NCBI GenBank assembly: GCA_009760855.2
Contig: WPIO01000079.1
Location: forward strand, 265,001 to 329,000
Source: Cristatella mucedo
Lineage: Eukaryota > Bryozoa > Phylactolaemata > Cristatellidae
Direction of reading: 5' to 3'
DNA: 64,000 nt
In this document: in pieces, positions 1 through 11,011 of the stretch
Layout of the letters: the number at the start of each line of letters is the position of its first letter
Position numbering within the stretch: the stretch's first letter is position 1
The notes under the pieces: model-generated
Seen by the model: only the letters and a program-made list of their open reading frames with translations
Databases searched by the model: none
Told to the model about the DNA's origin: nothing
Translations under genes and position numbers: made by a program

Positions 1-282
1 GTTGACGTGGCTCCACGGAAAAGAGCGGTTCAGGCCGTAATGCAGCAGCAGCTTATAGCCGCCTACGTACAAGGCGTCTTTCGTCTCTTCAAGCAGCTTC
101 CCTGTAAATGTAGGGAAAACTGAGGCTCTGGATGCAGCAAGCCATGCAGCGATCAATGTCCGACTGAAGCACTGCTGTCGAAAAGTCAAAATATCTTCAT
201 CCGATTTGAAAAGCGGCAAAAGGCCACTTAAATTAAATGACGAGACCAATCTAACAGTATTTTCAAACCTAATGTCATTCAT
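1..282 (-). CDS. Partial unrecognised ORF running off the left edge
   Basis: An open frame starts at an ATG at 282 on the minus strand, with an in-frame TAG three codons upstream, and stays open for 94 codons to the window edge. The protein has normal composition, with hydrophobic and charged residues mixed and one segment rich in Ala, Leu and Trp (AAWLAASRAS). I recognise no domain. It could be the 5' exon of a host gene continuing to the left or part of a mobile element. The call rests only on open length and composition. Confidence 0.4.
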   Translation of the reverse strand, partial: MNDIRFENTVRLVSSFNLSGLLPLFKSDEDILTFRQQCFSRTLIAAWLAASRASVFPTFTGKLLEETKDALYVGGYKLLLHYGLNRSFPWSHVN

Positions 283-458
283 AACCTGCTATGCTTTGCA
301 CTCTAAAAATGCTAAATGAGCCAGCATCTCTCGTTTAGCATGGCCTGCTGCTTAGAATCTGGGCGTCCAAGATTAGCTGTTGCTGGCTATCTATGAGCCC
401 TGGATCGCTGGCTATCTATGAGCTCTTGTGTCGCTGAGCCACTGCATCGCTGGCTATC

Positions 459-667
459 TTATGCGTGCTGACACTGTGCATGCTGCCACTACTTGCATGC
501 GGACCCTGTGCATATCACCCCTAACCTTGTTATTCTTGCTGTTTATCGAGCATGCATCCACTAACCATTCGACCGTGCTTCCTTTGCAGCAATTGTAAAG
601 CACCAAGAAAGAGATTGAGTTCTCTGGGGGCACTTTATCAATGCATTATTATTATTATTATTATTTA
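459..667 (+). mobile_element. CR1/L2-like LINE 3' tail (truncated)
   Basis: The tract carries the GTGCTGACACTGTGCATGCTG block, the AAAGCACC...AGAGATTGAGTTCTCT...GGGCAC stem-loop and a terminal (ATT)n run, all shared with the other copies in this window. Only 3' untranslated sequence remains. Confidence 0.75.
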
Positions 668-1003
668 TCATTATTATCTACGAGCTCCTGTATCTCTAGC
701 TTCCTATGAGCTCTAAGTCCGCCTGCTTTCAATTGGGCCGCATCGTTGCAGATATTCTGGCACGCTTTGATAGCAAGAACACAACTAAGTGAGTTCAAGC
801 ATTTTTCTCTTCCACTCGAGAATTTTTTCAATTTCATGCAGCTTTTTGCGCTCGAAAAAGGCATAAAACCAGCCACAGGCCAAGCGCAGCTACGAGCGGA
901 TTTACCACTCGGTTGACTGGACAGGACCCCTCACCTCAGCCGAGACAGCAGCCAAAAATCAACCAGCCTTGACCCTCTACGATCACTAACGCTTACCACA
1001 ACC
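668..1003. other. Host stretch without recognised gene
   Basis: A short ORF is open on the minus strand at 661-876, but I see no splice signals or domain that would support it. Nothing else stands out. Confidence 0.4.
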
Positions 1004-1792
1004 ACGTTCAATTCGAAGCTCAACTTACAATCGACTGGCCGTCACTACGGATGGTCAGTCGATTGCAATTTGGGTGCATGGACTATTATATAGTTAACCG
1101 ATATTAGTTGGTTACGCTATTTCTCTTGGGCGTCTCTCATCCCATTTACTAAGTCCACGACACGACAAACCATGCGACGACGACAAACCATGCGACGACG
1201 ACGCCACTCCCAGTCCGAGACGATCCAGCGAACCATCGTCCATGACACACCTGTGGCTGCCCCTGTGATTCGTCCTTCACGTGCTTATGCGTGCTGACAC
1301 TGTGCATGCTGCCACTAACCACATGTGCATGCTGACCCTGTGCATGTCACCCCTGACCATGTCATTCATTTTGTTTTTGTTTTTCAATCATGATTTTACT
1401 TACCATTTAATATTGCATTTCCCTTTGCAGCAAATGTAAAGCGCCTAGAAAGAGATTAAGTTCTCTGAGGGCGCTTTATCAAGTACATTATTATTTATTT
1501 ATTTATGCGTGATTCGGAAAGCTGCGTGCAGCCCACTCGCTTAACCTGAATATGAACTGTTACGATCTAACCGTATCATCGCCCACTCTCGCCCGAGACA
1601 AAGTACCGGCTTGACTCCAGCTGGCCGTGCACTGCACGGCGCCGGGTCTCGCCCGCCAGCTTGAAGGCTGAGGACTCAGCTGAGCCGACGTGATTAGAGT
1701 GGGTTTTTGGGCTTCGAGGTTACGGTGGCAGATAAGTATTTGTCCCTGAGTGTGCATTCGTGTGAGTGCGAGAGAGCCGTCGAACGTGTGCT
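1004..1792 (+). repeat. Left arm of a ~790-bp inverted repeat
   Basis: This segment reads as the reverse complement of 6,363-7,149 with only a few differences visible by eye (for example in a T/G run near 1,375). It contains a LINE 3' tail plus about 500 bp of other sequence. The two arms are separated by about 4.57 kb. Homology stops sharply at both ends and I see no target duplication. A recent inverted segmental duplication is the simplest reading; terminal repeats of an unrecognised element are the alternative. Confidence 0.85.
1261..1506 (+). mobile_element. CR1/L2-like LINE 3' tail inside the left inverted-repeat arm
   Basis: It has the typical 3' untranslated block, then the GCGCC...AGAGATTAAGTTCTCT...GGGCGC stem-loop and an ATTATTTATTT end. 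The mirror copy lies at 6,653-6,900. Confidence 0.8.
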
Positions 1793-1827
1793 TACAACCA
1801 CGCTTAACAATAAATAAATGAATGAAA

Positions 1828-1950
1828 TTCATTTGTATGGCACCGTAAGAGAAATTAATCTCTACTCAGGTGCTTCGCATATGCCATGGGGCTCGAGCCC
1901 ACGACCTCGGTCGGGGCGAACACCTTTACCACTGGGCCAAACCAGCATGG
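1828..1950 (-). mobile_element. tRNA-derived SINE, family B
   Basis: On the minus strand it reads a tRNA-like head with an A-box-like TGGCCCAGTGG and a B-box-like region around GGTCGTGGGCTCGAGCC. A tail with AGAGATTAATTTCTCT and ATACAAATGAAT follows. The tail matches the LINE 3' stem-loop. Confidence 0.65.
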
Positions 1951-2914
1951 CGGATAATCTTCACACGGCACGACTAAACTGATCTGCTAGATTCGTTACA
2001 ACCAAGCTCTACAGGGTTCCTACAGCCTGCCCGTGCGGTAAGGAATGAGTAGTTGGTCAACTTTACGTGGACACAATGTGCTTTGGGACAATTATAAGAG
2101 CGAAGATGCTGCACCGTAGCGGAGGGAAAAGCCGAGCAGACGAAAAGCCGAGAAGCCGAGCAGCCGCTGACCGCGAGGGCAAGCGACCGCCGCAGATGCG
2201 CGGATGCATACCCATCGGTCCATATCCACGCGGGCCACACCATGACAAACCCTGCGACAAACGGCCGCTGGGCAAGCGGGCGAGCTGGGACGTGTGGCTC
2301 ATCCTGACAGACAAAGGCGATAAAGATGGCTGCGTGAGAAGCCTAGCGGCAGAAGACTTCCGCCCGAGGAGTCGGTCGGTCGGTCGTGGTGACGTCGGAC
2401 CGACGCAAAACCGCTGCTAAGCGAGGCAGCTCGGCTCGTCTCGCCAGTCCGAGGCGCACTAATTTTCTCTATCAAGCATGTAAAACTACGTGTTCACACC
2501 ACACAGTTGTATGTCCTTTCATTATTTCGATCAGGCACTGTAATTTGATGTATCTGTTCCTTGGCTAGTCCTCCTTGAACCACCAGCTCAGCTGGTTGAT
2601 AGTGCCGCTCAGATTTAATCTCTGATTCCTTGGAAATCTCTTAGTGCTACATAATTGAATCATATTTTATATGCATCTGAAGTGAGGCATTCTTTGCCGG
2701 TACACGTCACTGCAACCAAAACTTAGTGCCCTTTAAAGCGAAACTACAAATAGCCTAGTTCTCGTAGAATATTTTTTGCTCGCATGAATCAACATTTATG
2801 CACTCATGCTTGATACAATGCTTCAAAGTAGTGTCAGTAATAATCAAGAGTTGATATGGGTTGTATGATTCTTACCCCGCCAGACGAAGAATGGCACAAC
2901 CCGCCGTTCTCACT
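1951..2914. other. Host stretch without recognised gene
   Basis: Small overlapping ORFs on both strands (2,063-2,420) have arginine-rich translations typical of GC-rich non-coding DNA. No domain or convincing splice site was found. Confidence 0.4.
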
Positions 2915-3168
2915 TGAATTGTTTAGCCATACCTCGTTCTAACCTGAAAACCGTTGGAAACGATGCCCTTAGTTCCTGTGCTCCCAAAGCCTGGAACTCA
3001 CTATCGACGCCCATCACAGCGTCCCCATTTTGTGGGTCCTTGTGATTCGTCTTTTGTGTGCTTGCACTATGCCTGCTGCTTGCAGATGTTACCATGCAGA
3101 ATCTATTAAGTACCCAGGCAGAGATTCAGTTCTCTGAGGGCGCTATACAAATCTATTATGATTGTTAT
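2915..3168 (+). mobile_element. LINE fragment: reverse-transcriptase C-terminus plus 3' tail
   Basis: It contains a decayed form of the APKAWNS region that ends CR1/L2-like ORFs (here CSQSLELT in a shifted frame), then a GTGATTCGTC block, and then a GAGATTCAGTTCTCTGAGGGCGC stem-loop-like tail with ATT-rich sequence. Confidence 0.6.
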
Positions 3169-3397
3169 TCCATTTCGGACAATTGTCAAATCGAGCAAAA
3201 TATAACCAAGGTTATTATAATTACAATTTTTATATTTTTTATAATTATAATTTATTATAAATAATTATAATAGTTTTATTCGCACTCTCTCTATCGGCCA
3301 GTAACACATTCCGTAATCCAGGAACAACATTTAAGCTGACACACAAATGCGGTTATTAGGGGTGATTTGAAGATGGCGATTGACAAGCAAATTATAA

Positions 3398-3525
3398 TGA
3401 TAATAATACCAATAATAATATATTTGTAGAGCGACCTCGGAGAACTTATCTCTTTCTCGGCACTTGACAGATGCTGCAAAGGAAGCGTGATTAAATGGTT
3501 AGAGACGGTAACATGCACAATGTCA
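3398..3525 (-). mobile_element. LINE 3' tail, divergent subfamily
   Basis: It is a reverse-strand copy of the AGAGA...TCTCT stem-loop tail next to AATAATAATA. It differs from the main family in the body. Confidence 0.55.
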
Positions 3526-4424
3526 GGAAGCAAATTATGGTTAGAGGCTTTCAACGGGATTAATCGGCACGAAATTTTGCTACCTCTGCCCTCACCTGAC
3601 AGTGAGATCAAGGTCACAAGCAGCGACCGAGCAAGCGATGTCTTGGGCGTCGCCAATCCGGTGTGGAAATGCTTCCTGCAGAATTCATTGGCAGCCTTCC
3701 ACGGCAGCCAACGCTCACGCCTCCGAACGATGCAAAAGGGCGGCGGCGTGCTGTTGAAGCTCGGCGCCCACGTCGTCCAGCAAACGTCTGCAAGCAAGCG
3801 AACGCCTGCGAGCAGTCACACTGAACGAGTATTGGCTGAGAGTCGAGCCGAGGACTCGCCAGCTCGTCACATCCGCAAGCACTAGCCCGACTACGCCTTG
3901 ACGGCATCGGCACGTGAGCGTGCGCAGCAGCGCTCGCGTAGCACGTGCTGCTCGTGCAGTCTGCGTGGACGGAGCGCGAGCGGCCGGCCGCACGTGCCGC
4001 CGCCACCGCGAGCTTCTCCAATTGCGGAAGAAGAATAGAATGACGTCATCTGCACTACTAGCTACGACGTCGTGCTTGAAAGATGGCACTCCTCCTGGCT
4101 CGCTTAGAAAAAGGAATATTCATTCTTTCTCAAAAATGATAGCACGCAGAAACTTGCTCCAGGCAGTGGGACGTCTCAAGTCCAGGCAGCCATTGCTGCT
4201 GCTGCGCAATCTATGCTACCGACATCCTAGGCCTTGACCTGATTCGGCCTGACTTCTCGCTTTTACTTTGTTTCGCGAGAAGTAGTTTGCATGACGATCA
4301 TTGAAAGCCCACTGCAGCTTGGTGAGTTTGCTGCAGAAAACTCGATCCTTCGTAACAAAACGCCAAGTCCTTACGGATTTTGGCAAAGACGGCATAAATT
4401 CAGGGATAAGCGAAGCCATACCTA

Positions 4425-4425
<1 letters not shown>
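3526..4425. other. Host stretch without recognised gene
   Basis: The stretch is GC-rich between 3,600 and 4,020, with overlapping arginine- and alanine-rich ORFs on both strands (for example 3,487-3,885 plus and 3,614-4,021 minus). None has a recognisable domain. It may be a promoter-like CpG-rich segment. Confidence 0.3.

Positions 4426-4506
<81 letters not shown>
4426..4506. repeat. (CA)n microsatellite
   Basis: An uninterrupted CA/TG dinucleotide run of about 80 bp. ORFs across it are artefacts. Confidence 0.95.
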
Positions 4507-4510
<4 letters not shown>

Positions 4511-4609
4511 TACCTGTAAACACACCCGCGCACACACAGACAACCAATTGATGCGCAATTGTATGCGAACAATGCAAATCCCAGGTGCAAAAAACTACAG
4601 AATCCGGCA

Positions 4610-4767
4610 TTCGTGCTGACACTGTGCATGCTGCCACTAACCACATGTGCATGCTGACCCTGTGCATGTCACCCCTAACCATGTTATTCATTTTGTTTGC
4701 TTATCAAGCGATTCTCTGAGGGCGCTTTAGCAAGTGCATTATTATTATTATTATTATTATTATTATG
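4610..4767 (+). mobile_element. LINE 3' tail with an internal deletion
   Basis: The CTGACACTGTGCATGCTGCC block is followed by a shortened stem-loop (only the TTCTCTGAGGGCGC half is left) and a (ATT)n run. Confidence 0.7.
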
Positions 4768-5455
4768 CGAGTCCTCGGTCAACGAAAGCGACCGCCCAGC
4801 AGCCAACAATGCCGACTAATGCTAGAACTCCCTTTATCGCAGCCATTCAATTTTCAATCGTAGGCGATCCACGACTTGACCATTCGGTCAATCGCGACGG
4901 CTTGAGCCACGCACGCCAATCAGGCAATCGGTTGCTTGCTTAAATTCTTCACTTTGTCTGCACCACCGTCGACTAAGTTGGACTTCAGCGTTCAGTACTT
5001 GCTGTTAGCGCGAGAGCACTTGAAGCAACGTCGGACCGAACGAAAGGCTACCGTCGGTGCACATGCAACGACCACCAAGTCCGACAGGAAGCACATTGCT
5101 GATGCTGCATCAACCGTCTCACCGGGTGATGCAGCATTAGCAATGTGCCGACTACCACCGGTAAAAACCGGTAAATGTATTGTTAATGAATTAATATTAT
5201 TTATATTTAATTTTTTATTATTGTTTTATATTTTATTATGTATTGTTTTTATGTGTTTGTTAAATTCAAAGTATATATTTTTATTTTTAATGGATTAATT
5301 TTATTAATCAATTGATTTGTTTATTTAATGTACCGGTTTATTTATTATGCCGGCTACCATTATCGCAGCGACTTGCACAGTCTGAGGCTGCCTAACATCC
5401 CATGCAAAACGAACGCCGACGGCGAAGCGGCTCCGCCTCCTCCTCGAAGGCTTAC

Positions 5456-6023
5456 CGCGCGCTTCGCTCGCGTTCTCGTGATGCAGCCGCTTCTCTTTCC
5501 AGCTGCCGCTGCCGTCACTGCTGCTGTGGCTTTGAGAGCCGCCGCCACGCACCGTTACGAATGCGCCGCCACCGCTGCCGTGAGATGTGGTGGCCTTGCC
5601 GCGACCCGCGGCCGCTTTTGGGGAGCTTTCGACTGCGGTTCCGGTGCTCCGCTGCTGCTGCTGCTGCTGCTCCCTTCCAGGGGGCATCGGCATTGAATGG
5701 CCGAATGGCTGACGAACCTTGCCGCTGCTGGTGGCGGCGCTGGAGCCGCCGGTCTTCGGATCGGCCTCGCTCGCACCTGACAGAGGCCGCGCTCCACTAT
5801 TGCCTGTCGGGCTGCTGCGGCCGACCTCGAGAGCGAGGTCTCCCAGCTGCGGCTGCTGCTGGTGAGGCCGCCGCCGCCGCCGCGGCCCCAGCGACCCGGC
5901 TGAAAAAGAAGAAAGAGGAAGACCGTCAACCTCCGGCTCTTCGGAGAGTTGCCACCGGCTGCCGAGTACTGAGCTTGTCGGCAGGCGAAACTTGACGAGT
6001 GTGGCTGGCGACATGCGAGGCAC
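5456..6023 (-). CDS. Probable host exon encoding a disordered Ser/Gly/Arg-rich region
   Basis: A 568-bp open segment on the minus strand ends at a strong donor (GCGCG|GTAAGCC, exon end 5,456). The translation starts MPRMSPATLVKF and contains a poly-Gln run, RRRRR and Ser/Gly-rich stretches, which is typical of an intrinsically disordered protein. The ATG at 6,023 could be the start, or the frame could be entered from an upstream exon. No domain is visible. The GC-rich, CpG-rich composition also fits a non-coding CpG island, so the coding call is tentative. Confidence 0.35.
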
Positions 6024-6362
6024 TGGTCAGCCACCGGCGCGCTACACGGACAGTCTCAGGCAAGTCAGCAAGCAACGACAGACACCCTGACGGCTGACCA
6101 CGAACGGAAGTGGAACGTTTAGCGGGATGGAAAGGCATCCAAAGGTTTATTTCCCACTCCCACCGACGGCACGTGCAGCGCTATTTACGTCTCACGTGAC
6201 CAAACGGAGCAAAATCTCGCAGGTCAAGGTTTTAGTATAAGTAACTCGTGGCGATTACTCCGCGACCTCCTGATTTCGTTGCAACTTCCGGTCTTTAAAA
6301 GTTCCAACCCAGCGCTTCAACCTCGGGGCCAGTCGTGCGACGTTTCTTCTACTCACCAATGC

Positions 6363-7149
6363 AGCACACGTTCGACGGCTCTCTCGCACTCACACGAATG
6401 CACACTCAGGGACAAATACTTATCTGCCACCGTAACCTCGAAGCCCAAAAACCCACTCTAATCACGTCGGCTCAGCTGAGTCCTCAGCCTTCAAGCTGGC
6501 GGGCGAGACCCGGCGCCGTGCAGTGCACGGCCAGCTGGAGTCAAGCCGGTACTTTGTCTCGGGCGAGAGTGGGCGATGATACGGTTAGATCGTAACAGTT
6601 CATATTCAGGTTAAGCGAGTGGGCTGCACGCAGCTTTCCGAATCACGCATAAATAAATAAATAATAATGTACTTGATAAAGCGCCCTCAGAGAACTTAAT
6701 CTCTTTCTAGGCGCTTTACATTTGCTGCAAAGGGAAATGCAATATTAAATGGTAAGTAAAATCATGATTGAAAAACAAACAAAATGAATGACATGGTCAG
6801 GGGTGACATGCACAGGGTCAGCATGCACATGTGGTTAGTGGCAGCATGCACAGTGTCAGCACGCATAAGCACGTGAAGGACGAATCACAGGGGCAGCCAC
6901 AGGTGTGTCATGGACGATGGTTCGCTGGATCGTCTCGGACTGGGAGTGGCGTCGTCGTCGCATGGTTTGTCGTCGTCGCATGGTTTGTCGTGTCGTGGAC
7001 TTAGTAAATGGGATGAGAGACGCCCAAGAGAAATAGCGTAACCAACTAATATCGGTTAACTATATAATAGTCCATGCACCCAAATTGCAATCGACTGACC
7101 ATCCGTAGTGACGGCCAGTCGATTGTAAGTTGAGCTTCGAATTGAACGT
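6363..7149 (-). repeat. Right arm of the ~790-bp inverted repeat
   Basis: It is the reverse complement of 1,004-1,792. It starts at AGCACACGTTCG and ends at ATTGAACGT. The LINE 3' tail of the left arm is mirrored at 6,653-6,900. Confidence 0.85.
6653..6900 (-). mobile_element. LINE 3' tail inside the right inverted-repeat arm
   Basis: Mirror of 1,261-1,506, including the stem-loop and the shortened ATT/ATTT end. Confidence 0.8.
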
Positions 7150-7175
7150 TATTGATACCGTACACATATAATATT

Positions 7176-7313
7176 TAGCCGATTTAACAGTCTTATTGTG
7201 TATAGCGGCAGAAGAGCCTTAAGGGCTATTACCACTGCTTGCAGCAGCGATAAAGGATCGTCTACTGGAGGACTCAAACCCCCAAGTCGTGAAGAGCTTG
7301 ATGAGGAGGCAAT
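7176..7313 (-). mobile_element. tRNA-derived SINE, family A (5'-damaged)
   Basis: It carries the family-A body (AAGAGCCTTAAGGGCTATTACC and GCAGCGATAAAGGATCG) and the GATTTAACAG end. The B-box region is degenerate. Better copies lie at 45,590-45,777 and 61,905-62,065. Confidence 0.6.
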
Positions 7314-7446
7314 ACTACGTCTGCTGATGTTAAATATAGCAATATACAGCTATATACATATAGCTATATGCACGCACGCACACACGCACGCACACACACA
7401 TATATATGCAAGGACGCTGGCTCATTATTTTCAGGTTTAAACGCAG

Positions 7447-7590
7447 CGCTGATTTGGCCCAATGGTTAAGGTGCTCGCCCCGACCAAGGTCTGGCCGAGG
7501 TCATGGGCTCGACCCCATGGGCATATGTGAAGCGCCTGACTAGATATTAAGTTCTCTTAGGGTGCTATGCAAATGAATTGTATTTTATTT
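7447..7590 (+). mobile_element. tRNA-derived SINE, family B
   Basis: The head reads TTTGGCCCAATGGTTAAGG (A-box-like), then a B-box-like GGTCATGGGCTCGACCCC. The tail is GAAGCGCCTGA...TTAAGTTCTCTTAGGGTGC and ends ATGCAAATGAATTGTATTTTATT. The tail matches the LINE 3' stem-loop. Confidence 0.7.
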
Positions 7591-7639
7591 TATTTAATCG
7601 CTCTGGATTTTCGCCTTGCTCTGCTACTGCTGGCATGTG

Positions 7640-7802
7640 CACCTGCTTTAAGGCGGTTGCTTTCCACTGCCTCGGTACCGAGGTCGTGGGTTCAAATCCT
7701 GGGTAGGCGATCCAATATTGCCACTGCAAGTGGTGGTGATAGCCTTAAAGGCTCGTCTGCCACTATAAAAAAGAGGCTTTTGAATCAGCTAGTATTTTTT
7801 CT
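7640..7802 (+). mobile_element. tRNA-derived SINE, family A
   Basis: A-box-like TTAAGGCGGTTGC and B-box GGTTCAAATCC are followed by the family-A body (GATAGCCTTAAAGGCTCGTC) and the TTGAATCAGCTAGTATTTTT end. Confidence 0.7.
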
Positions 7803-8140
7803 TGCATCTTCGAAGCAGCGCTGTTACCACTGATAACGGTGACTGTAACGACCAGCACCTTTTTACTTCGACCACGTTCGTGGAACAGGACTCTGGAGCC
7901 ATGACTATCGTGCATTTACTGCAACAACGGTGCCGTTTCCTCGAGCCGATAGCTACAGCTTTGACCGTTGACTACAGTGCCGGTTAGTTGATGGAAAGTC
8001 GGGTTCCCTATGCACGCTTACCTCAAGTTTGCTTGCACGTCGGTTATGCATTACCGCAGAGCTCGGCTCCAGTCAATCAGAGCAGCAGGTCACATGAAGG
8101 GCAGCGAATCATGTGCCAGCGTCACGATTCGCCGACTCAC

Positions 8141-8435
8141 CGTGGCTCCGAGTCGACTCTGCCTCCGATGAGCCCACGGTCGGGTCAGGCACCTCTGCCG
8201 TCATCGTCACCACCCCACGTCGGCTCTGCCCGATCCGACCTTCGGCAAGGCCGGGGCCACCACTGTGTGCCTCAGCAGCAGCTGCAGCATCAGTAGCAGT
8301 GGCAGCAGCATCGGCAGAGGCGGTCTGCTGCTGCTGCTGACACAGCTGCTGCCCGAGGTCAGTGGGTAGCAGCAGCAGCAGCAGCAGCAGCGCCACAGCC
8401 TGAGAGGCAGCCGTCGTCGTCATCCAGGCGAGCAT
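8141..8435 (-). CDS. Probable first coding exon of a secreted or membrane protein
   Basis: From an ATG at 8,435 (minus strand) the frame encodes MLAWMTTTAASQAVALLLLL, a textbook signal peptide, followed by Gln- and Ala-rich sequence. It ends at a strong donor (CACG|GTGAGTCGG, exon end 8,141). The poly-Leu and poly-Gln tracts come from CTG/CAG repeats on the minus strand, so the hydrophobic run may be partly repeat-driven. No mature domain is seen, and the next exon was not identified. Start choice: ATGs further upstream in the frame (up to 8,582) would put an unlikely charged extension before the hydrophobic core. Confidence 0.45.
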
Positions 8436-8639
8436 CGCTGCAACGAGCGGGGCGATTGGGTGTGTCTGTCGAAGGGAAAACGACGCACTCGGCCGACGTT
8501 TATAAGAAAGGATAAAGCCTAATTTTTCTTCGCGGAATTTGCTTCGTCGGGAACCGAGCTCCAACGGCTCTTCATAGCTCATCCTCGCCTCAGCAGGAGA
8601 GCAGCAGCATGGAACTTAAAAACGCTCCTATTTAGGACA

Positions 8640-8879
8640 GTATTAAGAGGGTCCCTGTGATTGATCATTCGTGTGCTTATGCGTGCTGACACTGTGCATG
8701 CTGCCACCGTTCACATTTGCATGCTGACCCTGTGCATGTCACCCTTAACCATGTTATTTATCAGGCATGATATTACTCACCATTCAATTGCATTTCCCTT
8801 CGCAGCAAATGTAAAGCACCTAGAAAAAGATTGAGTTCTCTGGGGGCGCTTTATCAAGTGCATTATTATTATTATTATT
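8640..8879 (+). mobile_element. CR1/L2-like LINE 3' tail
   Basis: Starts in the TTAAGAGGGTCCCTGTGATT region and runs through the GCTGACACTGTGCATGCTGC block and the stem-loop to a (ATT)n end. Confidence 0.8.
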
Positions 8880-9729
8880 GGTTGTCATGGGGGCTAAAGG
8901 CTTGATGGCAATAATAGCTACAACGATGTCAGCCGATATGACGGCCTCCTTTAGACAGCAGAAAAGCCCTAACGAATATCTCTGCAGCTTGCAGTTGACA
9001 GTAATAACAAGTCAGCTGCTCGGCTCTTTTTGTAAGAGAACCATTATCTTCCTCCTTGTACTTTACAGCTCACTGCAACAGAAGCAGCGGAGAAGAGAAG
9101 CCATTACAGAGGGTTAATGACAAGCAAATTATTCTGCGTTCACACAGACATTCAAAAGCACACGAGACGACGCTCGGGTCCACTGGTTAGCAGCGCCCTC
9201 TGGTGAGTGACGTTCACTTAATCCTGCACGAGTAAGCTGGTGAAGCCCATCCGAAGTAAAATAGCAAGGCCTTTGGGGCTCAGGGAACGCTTCGCGGAAT
9301 AGAAGCGTCTTTATCTGCGATTTATTGACTCGACGCGAAGGAAGGCGACACCATGAGCTGGAAGTTGCACATTTTCAGTGCCCGCGAACTGAAGGCCCAA
9401 TCGCCAGAACATGTCAATTTAGTGCTGGGAACGGCGGCTTGACGACCGGAAGCCGATGAGCAAGATGGCGGTGCAAGAGCCCTCGGGAGTAGCAAGATGG
9501 TCGAGCGCAAGCTGCTAGTGTAAGCGAGTGGAGCGGCGGGTAGGCCCAACAAAGAGGATATCTGTGTCAGTCGATCGCGAGCGTGTTAATTCCAGATAGA
9601 CGCGGTACGACGCGATAGCTAAGCTGCTGACGACAGACCGGACGTGCTGCGTCGCGCTGTGCACCAGTTTCCGATGACGCGGGCGGCGAGGCCTGAATAA
9701 ATGCGAGTGCAGCGATGCTCACGGCACGG
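8880..9729. other. Host stretch without recognised gene
   Basis: There are short ORFs only. A short frame from the ATG near 9,353 opens with MSWKLHIFSARELKAQS and stops after about 30 codons. AAGATGGCGG motifs occur near 9,468. Confidence 0.35.
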
Positions 9730-9812
9730 CATCTGTAAAGTGCCTACAATTAGATTCAGTTATCTGAGAGAGCTATGCAAATGTATTACTGTTATTATTA
9801 TTATTTATTATC
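9730..9812 (+). mobile_element. LINE/SINE 3' tail fragment
   Basis: Carries TAAAGTGCCTACAATTAGAT and the TATGCAAATGTATTACTG...ATT end. Only the tail is left. Confidence 0.5.
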
Positions 9813-10661
9813 CAGACGCTATGTCACACGGCCGCGGGAAGCCGGCGCAGTCGGGTCGAGCAGGCCCGGATGTTGACAGGACGTTCCCAGCTGCTAGCAA
9901 GAGGGTCGATGCGACGCGTTCTCGGCAATGCGCCCATCCAATGGCAAGCTGCAAGCGGAACCACGCACTCGGGCTTTCCTGTTAGTATCAGCCCCACGCG
10001 ATCGATCTCTTAGGTCGATCTCATCGCCGTCGCCGCCGCGGCGAGCTGAAATGGCCAAGCCAGTTGGCTCGTAGCCAAAATCCCCACCGGATATTCGGAG
10101 TGTATTATTCCTTGCGATACGCAAACGCGCAAGCTTACCGCCCGTCGAGCCCGGAAAAGAGAGCGAACGAGAGGTCTCCCGATGATGGCACCGCGATGTG
10201 GCAGCGCGCGCTTCGTAGCTTCCGCCGCCTCCGCTGATGCGCGGGCTAAGACTGCGACGTGAGGTACCGCGCGAGCCGTCGCTCAAGAGCGACCGTCGAA
10301 AGCAACGCAACGATCCAATCTGGGTGACCCCAATTGGAGACGTTGCGTCGAGGACTGGCTCCGCCCGCCGCAGCTGCTGACCTTTCACCTCTCGCTGTGG
10401 GCCTAGTGGGCGCGGACCGCCGACTCTGGGGCCCGCACCATGTAAAAGGTGGCCCTAGATTGAGTTGGGTTGCGACAACCTGCATCCGCCCGACGCTAGA
10501 ACTGGCGCGCTGGTAAAAAATTCTAAATGCTGCTTCCGGTGCAGCCTCGGCGACTGCAGCGCTGCGCCGGGACAGAGGGAGCGGCAAAATGGCCGGTGGC
10601 AGCCCCCATGAGTACAGCGGCACGCCCCTAAAGAGCGAAGTCTTGAGATTTCGCGCGCCTA
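9813..10661. other. GC-rich host stretch without recognised gene
   Basis: Overlapping Arg/Ser-rich ORFs lie on the minus strand (9,894-10,388 and 10,246-10,623). I find no domain, and composition alone could keep these frames open. Confidence 0.3.
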
Positions 10662-10802
10662 CACAGATACCCGACCAAGGTCAAGGTTAGTGCGTATTGA
10701 CAACCCCCGAGGTCGTGGGATTGAGCCTCATGGCACATGCGAAGCGCCTGAATAGAGACTGAGTTCTCTTTGAGCTATATACAAATGAATTGTATATTTA
10801 TT
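10662..10802 (+). mobile_element. tRNA-derived SINE, family B (degenerate)
   Basis: Has ACCCGACCAAGGTCAAGG, then GAGGTCGTGGGATTGAGCC. The GAAGCGCCTGAATAGAGACT tail ends ATACAAATGAATTGTATATT. Confidence 0.6.
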
Positions 10803-11011
10803 TTTTTAACTCAAATGCGGTTACATCCCATTGACACCAGCTGCCCACTAAGCTCTGCAAAACGGGGGGGGGGCACTGAATTGCTTATTAGCTTCAAAAA
10901 GGTTTCGGGCAATGCACAAAATACTGTATTTTGTATGCGGGCGATTTCTTAAAGAATTTTTATTTTATTTTTGCTTAATCGCAGCTTCGTACATGTCACG
11001 CTCTATTATGC

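Noticed and set aside
5402-5995. Plus-strand 197-residue ORF opposite the disordered exon
   Set aside because: Antisense shadow; Arg/Cys/Ala-rich composition, and only the minus strand has a convincing donor.
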